This document shows, piece after piece, positions 15,675-24,864 of a DNA stretch of 64,000 nucleotides. The stretch is from positions 1,261,027 to 1,325,026 of the forward strand of contig CM074811.1 of NCBI GenBank assembly GCA_037447605.1, written 5' to 3'. The notes under the pieces are model-generated. The model had not been told where the DNA came from. It searched no databases and saw only the letters and a list, made by a program, of their open reading frames with translations. A program made the position numbers and the translations under genes. Each line of letters begins with the position of its first letter. Position 1 is the first letter of the stretch. Origin of the DNA: Zygnema circumcarinatum. Lineage: Eukaryota > Streptophyta > Zygnematophyceae > Zygnematales > Zygnemataceae.

Positions 15675-16619
15675 GGGTAGTGATATTTCCACCCCTTTTT
15701 TGGATCCAAACACCCCTTCCCGGCCGGGCAGATGTCAAAAAGGATTAAAAGCGGAAAATGGCTTTTTCACACCTTTTTGGAATCGATACCACCCTCCATC
15801 GGCAGATTTATTTCTGCGAAACAAGGAAAATGATAACCCATCACCCCATTTGAATATCCCGCTTACCTGAATTTTTTTTCACGCGTGCGGTCAATCGCAG
15901 CCGTCGATTCCCTCGCAGATCGCAACACGGCAGATTACTATTTGATCGGCAGCCGGGCTCGGTCACAGCGCGGGGCACCTGCCCACTTATCCCGCCAAAG
16001 TCGTCTCAAAAATTTGTCCGTACAAATGGCGTACGATCGCAATGTGAGGAACCCAAAATTTTGTACATTGAGATCTTGAACCAATCATAATTTTCCACGT
16101 CAAAAATGAAACACGTGGCAGATGTTGATTGGCTGGGAGCTAACAATGACGAGATCTCGGGCCGAGGGACGCGCGCACTCGCACTTGCGATTTGGCTTTG
16201 ACGGGACTCGTGGGCGCTTTCCATTCGCTAAGATCGAGCCCGGCTGCAGATCGAACGGTGATTTGCAGTGGTGCGATCTGCGAGGGAATCGACAGCTGCG
16301 ATTGACACACACGTGTGAAGGACGGACACCCGCGAACGATCTTGTGGCGGACGGATCTTCCGCTCCGAGCGGATTCGGGCAGGCAGATAATTCTTTCCCT
16401 CAAAAAAAAAATTCAGTGAGGCGGGATACAGTATTCAAAATGCGGTGACGTGGTATCATTTTCCTTGGTTAGCAAAAATAAAATCAGCCGACGGAAGAAG
16501 GTAGGTATCGATTCCAAAAAGGTGTGAAAAAAGCATTTTCTGTTTTTAATCCCTTCTGAAATCTGCCCGGCCGGGAAGGGGTGTTTGGATCCAAAAAAGG
16601 GGTGGAAATATCACTACCC
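15675..16619. mobile_element. Fold-back DNA transposon / MITE, 8-bp TSD (AAAAACAA)
   Basis: Terminal inverted repeats at 15675-15790 and 16504-16619 (116 bp each) start gggtagtgatatttccaccc and are nearly identical. The inverted similarity continues inward in weaker form: 15791-15965 against about 16230-16503. The whole element is therefore one large hairpin with a short central loop near 16000-16150. It is flanked by a perfect 8-bp direct repeat AAAAACAA (15667-15674 and 16620-16627). An 8-bp target duplication is typical of hAT elements. No transposase frame is present, so it is non-autonomous. The superfamily is inferred from TSD length only. Confidence 0.88.
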
Positions 16620-16659
16620 AAAAACAAGTACTCTTCTTTTTTTTCCAAGTATTCTTATA

Positions 16660-17706
16660 GGAAAATGATACAGCGGCCCCACTTTTTGGATATCGGCGCC
16701 CCCTTTTGGGAAAAATTGTACTTTTTTTTTTGGCTAATTACCCCCCCCTTGGATCTTTCGGGAGGAGAGATCTTGTAGACAATCGGACCCCGCGCCTCGC
16801 GCGCAGGATCCGACCGTGCACCGACGTACGGCGCCGCGCATCGCGGCGTGGCCCGCGAGATGCGGCGAGCCTACGGAAACGTTGTCCTCACCTGACCCGT
16901 TTGGGTCAGAGGTTGCCACGTGGCAGTCTGCCATTGAACAGCCCTGCTGCCAGTCCCCCATGCCGATACAGTGGACCCCAATAATATTTTCCACCTTGTA
17001 CAGTGCGTCCCCAAGAAATTCGCCCCGATTTTGCCGAAACCACCTTTTTGTACGGTAACTCAATGTTAACGTATTAGGGGTGTTAACCTAACCTGACCTA
17101 TTCTCCAATACAAAATCTGTTAATCGAAACGGGTTTAAAACATGGGTCACGCTTTTACGCTGTACGGTAAGTACGAATAAAATCTCTGAGTCGTACGATA
17201 TACGTACGGCACCAATAGGAGCTCGTGTATATAAATCACGGTACGATACGATACGATACGATACATACGAACAGACATGAACTCCAACATAATACCGCTC
17301 GCCTATTAGTAACACGGACCTTATATTTGCAAATTACAATATTTTCGCCCAGTATTTGCCGAAACCATGGCGAAAATATTATGGGGGTCCACTGTATCGG
17401 CATGGGGGACCGGCAGCAGGGCTGTCCAATGGCAGACTACCACGTGGCAACCTCTGACCCAAAAGGGTCAGGTGAGGACAACGTTTCCGTAGGCTCGCCG
17501 CATCTCGCGGGCCGCGCCGCGATGCGCGGCGCCGTACGTCGGTGCACGGTCGGATCCTGCGCGCGAGGCGCGGGGTCCGATTGTCTACAAGATCTCTCCT
17601 CCCGAAAGATCCAACGGGGGGGGGTGATTAGCCAAAAAAAAAAAGTACATTTTTTCCCAAAAGGGGGCGCCGATATCCAAAAGGTGGGGCCGCTGTATCA
17701 TTTTCC
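16660..17706. mobile_element. Fold-back DNA transposon / MITE, 8-bp TSD (TTCTTATA)
   Basis: Arms of about 332 and 335 bp (16660-16991 and 17372-17706) are near-perfect inverted repeats, from ggaaaatgatacagcggccc inward to the gtggaccccaataatattttc block. A 380-bp loop carries an (acgat)n run at about 17242-17264. The element is flanked by a perfect 8-bp direct repeat TTCTTATA (16652-16659 and 17707-17714). The arm ends gggggt/acccccc vary in homopolymer length only. No transposase frame. It lies 40 bp beyond the previous element. Long arms plus an 8-bp TSD suggest a hAT-like fold-back element. Confidence 0.9.
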
Positions 17707-17714
17707 TTCTTATA

Positions 17715-18225
17715 CATCACTATCTCCCCTCACAACAGTACCGATACTCTTGTTGTGAAAAATTTGCCGTGCCTACCCGTGCCGTACATGCCGTATATTT
17801 CTTACGTCTTGTCCGTATGGAACCCTCCAGCGGCACATCATCCCCTTCGCGGAAGGTTTGGTCGACGTCGCGGGCGACGTGCGCCCGCACCTTCGCGGAA
17901 GCTGCGGCCGCCCGGCCGCCCTATAAGGGCCGCCGCCGCCACTGGTCTGTGGCACGAAGCAGATCGAGATCTGAAGCCACTCTGTCAGTCAGGGAGGCAG
18001 TCAGCCGCAACCCCAAGCAAGCAAGCAAGCAAGCTCAAGGCCGAGGGCGAGGAGAGGGAGGAGGAGAAGGAGAAGGAGAAGGAGGAGAAGGAGAAGGAAA
18101 AGGAGAAGGACGAAGGAGAAGGAGGAGAAGGAGAAGGAGAAGGAGGAGAAGGAGGAGAAGGAGGAGAAGGAGAAGGAGGAGAAGGAGGAGGAAGAGGAGG
18201 AGGAGGAGGAGTAGCGGGAGCATCC
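17715..18225 (+). promoter_or_regulatory. Upstream region and GA-rich leader of the GST gene
   Basis: Begins directly at the right edge of the second fold-back element, so that element sits within about 500 bp of the GST start. It contains a CCGGCC-type segment with ataag (about 17910-17930), (aagc)n at 18014-18032 and a long GAGAAG tract at 18046-18210 that probably lies in the 5' UTR. Confidence 0.5.
18046..18210 (+). repeat. GAG/GAA purine tract upstream of the GST start
   Basis: About 165 bp of gagaaggag-type trinucleotides ending 15 bp before the GST ATG. It is open in several frames, but the frames give only low-complexity Glu/Lys or Arg runs and are not treated as coding. Confidence 0.9.
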
Positions 18226-19841
18226 ATGGCCACCATGAAGCTGTACGGGCCGTCCATGTCCACATGCGTCATGCGCGTGCTGATAGTGCTCGCCGAGAAG
18301 GAGGTGTGGCGCCTCACTCGCCGTATTGCTGCTGCAGCATGCACTTCCTTGCGCGGTTTTAGGGTTTGCTTGGTTTCTTTGTCGCCTTCCTTTTTGGTTC
18401 TGCAGGTGAAGTGGCTTTTTGGAATAGATCTGAAGGGTTAGGGTCTGTGCGGCGCGCAGGTGACTGACTACGATTTGGTGCCGATCGCCCTCGCCAAGGG
18501 CGAACACAAGTCTCCGGAATTTCTCGCTCGCCAGGTACTGGCTGCATCCTCCTCCTTGAATGCACTTAAGAAGAAGAAGCATGAATGATGCATGCATCCC
18601 TCACTTTCCTTGTGTTTCTCTTTTTGTTTATTCAATTTAAAAGCTGCATCTATTGAAATGAGATATTCCTCGTCGTTCCCTATGTTTTCTGCAGCCGTTC
18701 GGACAAGTTCCTGTCTTTGAGGACGACGACCTCTCCATTTTTGGTGGGCCTACCGCTGCTTTCCTTTGAAGGGGAGGTAGAATTCAAGATGAAGGCGCAG
18801 CAAATAGCATACTTAGCAGCATGTTTATCGGTCTCCAGTTCTTTTCCTTCTTATATGTATACGTGCTGTTAGCCTCGTATGTATGCACAGAGACCGGTAA
18901 CTGGATCTACTTCCTGCCTTGTTTCTGTTGCTTCAAGAATATCTCTTATTGATACCCATACATTAATTTGTGCCTTTCCCGTGCAGAGTCCCGTGCCATC
19001 GCCCGCTACATTGCGAACAAGTACGAGGGGCAGGGCACCGACCTGCTGGGGGCCACTCTCGCGGAGAAGGCGAAAGTGGACACGTGGCTGGAGGTGGAGC
19101 ACTCTAACTACAACGCCGCCATTGCCCCGCTCGTCTACGAGCTGGTAAGCAATGGAACGGTGCTCAGGACGGGCTCCTTCGTGCGCTAATTCAATTGCAG
19201 GAAACGAGAGAGAAACTGAGCATGAAGCGGTGGTTTGTGCGTGCAGGTGTTTGCCAAGATGTTCGGTCGCACCACAGACGAAGTGCGCGCAGCAGAGTTC
19301 ACCGAAAAGTTGGCCAAGGTTCTCGATGTGTATGAAGTGCATCTCGCGAAGCAGCCGGTGAGCGCTTTGTCCATTTTGCTTCCCCTAATCGTATGCCGAT
19401 GATCACTGCGTACATGTTTGACTCTATTCTCGTTATACATGGTTATATATCAGCGTCCCCTCCCTCTCTCCTGCCCTCCCTATCTCCCTCCCTCTCCGCC
19501 TGTCCGCTTCCCCCCCTTCTGCCGTCCCTATCTCCTCCACCCGTCCCTCCTCTCCTGTCCCGGCTCCCTCCCTCCCTCCCCGCTCTCACCCTCCCTCTCT
19601 CTTTCTCTCTCTCTCTCTCTCACTCTCTCTCTCTCTCTCTGACTCTGTTTGGAGCATGTGGTGGAGGCAGTATCTGGCTGGCGAGCAGTACTCCATGGCG
19701 GATCTGTCGCACATTCCGTACACGCACTACCTGATCAACGCGGCCAAGTCCGACCTCTACGCCTCGCGGCCCAATGTGAGCGCATGGTGGGAGCGCATCA
19801 CGGCCCGCCCCTCCTATGAGAAGGTCATCAGCATGCTGTAG
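18226..19841 (+). CDS. GSTF: Phi-class glutathione S-transferase
   Basis: Soluble glutathione transferase that conjugates glutathione to electrophiles or reduces peroxides. Exons: 18226-18303, 18460-18534, 18695-18743, 18987-19144, 19247-19357, 19671-19841; all phases fit, giving 213 residues, the usual phi-class length. The N-terminal thioredoxin-like domain starts KLYGPSMSTCVMRVL; Ser12 aligns with the catalytic serine of phi GSTs. The cis-Pro/glutathione-site block is PFGQVPVFEDDDLSIFGES, followed by RAIARYIANKY. The C-terminal helical domain has EVEHSNYN and YLAGEQYSMADLSHIPY, the typical N-capping/hydrophobic staple region. Two in-frame ATGs (18226 and 18235) are possible starts. Intron 5 contains a long CT tract before the acceptor. 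Phi class is well supported; physiological substrate is unknown. Confidence 0.93.
19455..19641. repeat. CT/CCCTC pyrimidine tract in GST intron 5
   Basis: Pyrimidine-rich repeat (ccctcc and ct units) on the sense strand, ending about 30 bp before the exon 6 acceptor. Confidence 0.85.
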
Positions 19842-21236
19842 TGGGGCTCACCTGCTCTCCATGCTATCACTTAGGTTAGACTGTTTCCATCGCCTTCCAT
19901 TGGCTGGGTTCGTCCAGCATTGGCCACATGTGATTGATGGCTACGCCTCACTTTGGGTCTTACAATAATGGAAAAAAGGTTTTGATCAGTGAGAGAAAGC
20001 GGAGTTTCGTAAAAGCATCTCCGTAGCATGTACATTTCATACTTGTGATAAAATGATACATTCCGTTTTCTTGTGATCAGTGGAAACGCATTGTTTGAGC
20101 CTTCTGTTTGAAAGTGTCATGCATGCTGTTGCTGTAGATAGGGCAGAATGCTGTCAATGTGCATGCTGCATGTTTGAAAGTCTTCAATGCTGTCGCCTCA
20201 AAGCCGAGAAACTGGAGAAGGTGTGTGCTATGGAAGGAGGGGCAACTTTAGGAGGATGAAGGAGGGGGGGTGGTGGGGTTGTCGCGGAGCTGCCGGTGGG
20301 GGCGGCTTAAGGATATCAGAATCCCCACAGGCGCTTGATATCGCAAGTAATCGCCGAGAATGATTAGTGTTGAGCCGTATCAAATGGGAGGCCCAAACAC
20401 ATGAAGTGATCTGCCAGCTCGCCATCATCGCCACCATCATCCGCAGGGCACGGCACGGCAGGGCAGCGGAGAGGGCACGAGCCCTCTCCGCTCTCTCTCT
20501 CAAGGCCCAAGGCGGCGTTCGGGCTTAAAAACTCGAACAACAGAGGGCCCTCGTGCTTCCACTCTACACCGCATCGCATCGTGGTGAAATTCACATCTCT
20601 TAATTCATTCACAGAGGAAACGAAAAACCTCTCCCGAGTTCTCCCTCTAAACTGCTGCGGACACTCCACAAGCGCCTTGCTCAAGAGGCCTGCCCTCGCC
20701 CTTGCCCCTTCCTCTTGCGGCTGCTATAGACAGCGCTGCAGTGTGGGGCAGGCGCATCCAATGCTTGAGGGGAATCGGACATGCTCGGGAGAGGTGGGAT
20801 CTGAAGGGTGAAGGGGGACAAGGTTTCTCTTTTTCTCTATTGCCGACACCACCAGTCCTTCTAAGCGCTAATGACACAAAATGATCACTACAAAACCTTT
20901 GATCTACAAGCTTCGTAAGGCATGCTATTACGAGCCAATTACATCATCTTCGCAATAGCAATATTATTGTCAATGGCTGACCACTGGCTAGAACATGTAG
21001 TCACAATGTTACATAGACACACACACATCGATGCTTGCGTGAAGCTCTCATCGACTCTACCCCCGACTCCGGCCGACTAAGAACATCTTCTATTTTCCAA
21101 GTTTTTCAACTATTTAGTTTTTCATGTTTGTACATTATATGCTTATTATGGTTTCACACAAGGCAAAGGCATGAGGCAAAAAGACCAGATTAGGAAAAAA
21201 AATTCCAAGACAAATCATTGACAGTTTTAACTGAGT
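19842..21236. other. Intergenic region between GST and F-box genes
   Basis: 3' flanks of two genes facing each other. Contains a dispersed repeat copy (20852-21000). Short frames here have no family resemblance or splice partners. Confidence 0.55.
20852..21000 (+). repeat. Dispersed direct repeat, copy A
   Basis: From ccagtccttctaagcgcta through tacgagccaattacatcat to the ctgaccactggctagaacatg segment. It matches 23737-23917 in the same orientation at roughly 80 percent over the first 107 bp. Copies lie on both sides of the F-box/kelch gene. Confidence 0.8.
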
Positions 21237-22907
21237 TCAAATCGTAAAGTTTGTAATGCAACAAATAGAAACCATTTCGTTTTCCTCCTCTAATATAGGC
21301 AAGCGCTTCAATTCCCAAGCCGTATTTTCTGTCCTGTACTTTAACTCAAGCACCTTAATCTTGCTGATGGGATAATCTCTCGTTGCATCTATGTACCCCT
21401 TGCACACTACAAAGAGCAAATCACTTACTGCCACGAGTTCAGAGCAGCTCTCAAAAAACTCTGGCCAATCATCGGGAGAATACTCCAAAGCAACTTTCCA
21501 TCGCCCTTCTGATTCATCCAAAAATCGAACGGCGTACTGTGCCTCTCCTTCCTCGTATGGCCCCCTCCGGTGGAAAACGCCATAAATTTGATTTCCAACG
21601 ACGGCAAAGCAACTATGGCAAACAAAGCACTGATGGGAATCCCCAAGTTTGAAATATCCCGGTTCTTGTACCCATGTGACCTTTATAGGGTCAAAAACAT
21701 CAAAATTTGGACGAATCTCCATCTTGTCATCCTCCTGAGCACCTTTCACGAGATAGAGTTTCCCGTTCTTCACAAACGAGCCTTGGGTTTTCAAGGAGTG
21801 ATTCACATTCACCTGGTGAATGGGAACCCATCCATTCAGTTTCAGGTCTCCCTTTAAATTCAAAACCTCCACCTCTGCCAAAGTTTCATCTGCATTCAAT
21901 CCACGAGAGAAAAACATAAAGAAGTACAATACATTACATTAAGTAACAAAATGTTTTACAATCAACATTAAGTTTGATTTTATTATAAGAAACAGCTTAA
22001 AACTAAACCAATATTTCAAGCATAGCTCCCAAAAAAGCATTGTTCTTCCAAATAGACAAATGTTTGTCGTTAGTACTTTGCATACAAAGGAACTGAAATA
22101 AGAATCCTAGATTATGTAAACTCATTGATTCACAGAAACTTTCAAATACTAGAGTTGTTTTAACCCTTGTTATTTTTAACTCGATAAGCTTGATTTACTC
22201 ACCATCTGCTACGTACAGGCAATCATTGATAATGCCCGCGACAAAACCACTCCGAGGAATGGTCATCGACGGGCCTTCTTCCCAATTTCCCTTCAAAGCA
22301 TCAAAGATCCACATACTTGCTTGCTTTGAAAAACGAATTAAACCACCGAGAATGAAAAGGTTTGGCCCGTACGAGAGGCACACAAAATCACTTAGCTCGT
22401 CATCAGAATCCGTGACTTGCAGTGGAGGGAGTGAAAACCAAAGGCCAGTTTTGGGGTTGAAAAGTTTAACCACTACCACCATTGACGTTCCGTCAATGGC
22501 TAAGCTATTATAGCACACGCACAAATGGTCTTCGTGAAACTCTCTGGTGGCGCGTTCCTGATAAAAGGACAAGTTCAAAGCCAACAACGTAGCATTTAGA
22601 GTAAAAAATGTGAGGTAAATGTCATTGAAGGATGAGGATATTAAGACCTTCTGAAGTTAAAGGCCAAGACACTGGGCCGGAGATGAAGCTCAACCTTTCA
22701 GCAGTTAGTGGTTGCATTTGAGGTAGTTTGGCAAGGCTTAGGGGTTGTTCTCACCTCGTAAAAATCTTTACTTCTGAGAACGCTCCTCCAATGCGGATTC
22801 ACTCTCTGTGCAACCAGTCGCTCCTTCAACCCCAACCTTACGACTATGTCTAGACCTATGACATCCGGCAAAAGCGGAAATAACGATTGCTCCATTTGCT
22901 TGCTCAT
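21237..22907 (-). CDS. F-box/kelch-repeat protein
   Basis: Likely substrate receptor of an SCF ubiquitin ligase. Exons (- strand): 22755-22907, 22203-22557, 21237-21889; phases fit, giving 386 residues. An F-box at residues 9-50 has LFPLLPDVIGLDIVVRLGLK and RVNPHWRSVLRS. Kelch-like repeats follow: LFNPKTGLWFSLPPL, LFILGG, MWIFDALKGNWEEGPSM, GFVAGIINDCLYVADG, GKLYLVKG, FDVFDPIKVTWVQEP and GNQIYGVFHRRG. The frame stays open for about 25 codons 5' of the chosen ATG (22907-22905), so a short upstream coding exon is possible. Target proteins are unknown. A dispersed direct repeat flanks the gene on both sides. Confidence 0.88.
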
Positions 22908-23082
22908 TCCACGGGTCAACTCTTCAGAAAGTGCCAGCAGTTCTCCAGAAACTGCTGACCCTACTTCAACACCTGCAACATGCTAAGCTTGCCAAACACC
23001 CTAAGTTGCCATTTTAGGATCTGCCAAATGAAGGATTTGGAAATTGGGTTGTTTGATTAGAAAGTGATTTTCCAATGGTGTC

Positions 23083-23127
23083 CTCTCCCTCTCCCTCTCC
23101 CTCTCCCTCTCCCCCTCCCTCTCCATC
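23083..23127. repeat. (CCCTCT)n microsatellite
   Basis: Seven or so ccctct units with small interruptions, upstream of the F-box gene. Confidence 0.9.
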
Positions 23128-23736
23128 GCCCTCCCTGCGAGTGCCCACCGCTCCGAGTCCTTTGTCGCTCTCAACGAACCCCTCCCTCCGGCGCCGCCGG
23201 CCTCGCCTTTGTACTTTTCCTGGCTGACATATTTTTTTTTCTCCACAGAACCAGTCACAGCGTACCATGTGTGCAATATGTACACGTGGCGATCTCTATT
23301 GGCTTCAAGTACCCCCAGCGTGGCAATCTCTGATTGGCTTAAAGTACCCCCGGTGACCACGTGTCTGGCCAATCTCAGGCAGGCGTCGCCAGGGGGCCGG
23401 GGAAGGGGCCACTGAATTCTGGCTCGTCTTGTTTCCTTTCTTTGTTCGTTTGTTTACTTACGGTATATTTACACACCTTTTTGGGCTAGATACACACCTT
23501 TTTCGCTGGTCAGATTTCATTCAGGATTCTAGGTTTTGGGGGTTTTGTTTAAGGTGTGTATCTACCCAAAAAAAGGTGTGTGAATTACAAATTCCTTGTT
23601 CTTTTGTTTATTTTCCTTCTTTTGTTTCTTTTCTTTCTGTTTCCCAGTGGACATGGCCGGCCTCCCACTCTTCTCGTTCCTCCTCTCGTGGCTATGGACG
23701 CACACTCGCCATGGGGCCAATGCAGGAGCTGCACTG

Positions 23737-23917
23737 CCAGTCCTACCAAGCGCTAATGACACAGAAGGATCACCTCAAAACCTTTATCAACACGCCTCGA
23801 AAGGCATGTTCTTGCGAGCCAATTACATCACCTTCGCAATAGTCTTTAGGGCTTTTAGGGTTTAAAAACCCTAATCCTAACCCGGCAGACCACTGCCTAG
23901 CCTATATGGTGAACATG
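23737..23917 (+). repeat. Dispersed direct repeat, copy B
   Basis: Second copy of the 20852-21000 sequence, same orientation, with a telo-box-containing insertion (gggtttaaaaaccctaa, about 23858-23875) between the two conserved parts. Confidence 0.8.
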
Positions 23918-24312
23918 CAACCGCTCAAAGGAGGCTCTCCTCTCAACTTCCACTCCTCTGTGAGCCCAAGCTTTTGGCCCCTGCAAGCGACTCGAGGAGG
24001 CAGATTACGATGCACGGCCGATGGCAAAACTTGATGCTTATATCCCTCTCTTTTTGAAAAACATAGCGCATCATTGCCGAAAGCCTGCAATTTCTTTTAG
24101 GAAAAAAAAAAAATCTTCTATTGAATGAAGTTGACCGCGGAGCATCAGTCCTCGTCCATTCCGATCGCCACATCGGGTAAGTTCCGAAAGTCCTCCTCCA
24201 TGATTCCATTTCTGACTGCCACCGGGCCATGTGTTGGGGGGTCAAGGAACACTCTCATTCAAAGTAAGGAGCAATCAGCATCGCGCTCTCTCTATTTCTA
24301 TTATCTCTATTA

Positions 24313-24830
24313 TTATTTCCAGTTCGCATTATGTACAGATTCACAGGAGAGGCAGAAAAAACTCTGAAAAAGGATATCAAAAGGGACCCCTCCGTCCTCC
24401 TTTTGCCCTCGTGTGCGACTGTTTTGCAACTCTCTCTGAATTTCCGGCGTGACCTGCGTCACATGTGCAACCGAGCTGCTGTCAAACCAACTAAACAGGA
24501 AGAAGGAAAGACTGTTGAAAACTTCCAAGAGCAAAGTGACATTCTAAATGAAACCTTTGCCAGATTGTCTTCGTCCTTTACCAGAACCTGCTGCCCTCAA
24601 TGAACAATATTCGCTTCTAAGCTTCTCCACAAACAACATTCCAAGGGAGTAGCTGCAAAGAAAAAAAAAAATCTCACAAGGTAATGCCGATGCTGCCGCA
24701 TGATTCGCTTCAAATTCTCCTTATCTTCCTCACTCAGTTCGTTCTTATATCTGACCCCACAAATTTACTTCAAAAAATTTCAGATAAACACGTTGCCTCG
24801 GAGCCTTGCCACCCAGCATCAGAAAGCAAC

Positions 24831-24864
<34 letters not shown>

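Larger units (their letters stand above)
22908..24312. other. Intergenic region upstream of F-box gene and downstream of bystin
   Basis: Contains the probable F-box promoter, a CCCTCT tract (23083-23127), a repeat copy (23737-23917) and short telo-box-like aaaccctaa words at about 23866-23875. A gtgtgtatct/ggtgtgt pair (23474-23500 and 23549-23580) forms a small imperfect inverted repeat. No gene supported. Confidence 0.5.

Noticed and set aside
17755-18441. 228-codon frame through the GA tract upstream of the GST
   Set aside because: Low-complexity Glu/Lys/Arg/Gly from the repeat; the verified GST exon 1 lies in another frame at its end.
20852-23917. LTR retrotransposon enclosing the F-box gene
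   Set aside because: The repeats are too short and too diverged, lack TG...CA ends, TSD, primer-binding site and any gag-pol frame.
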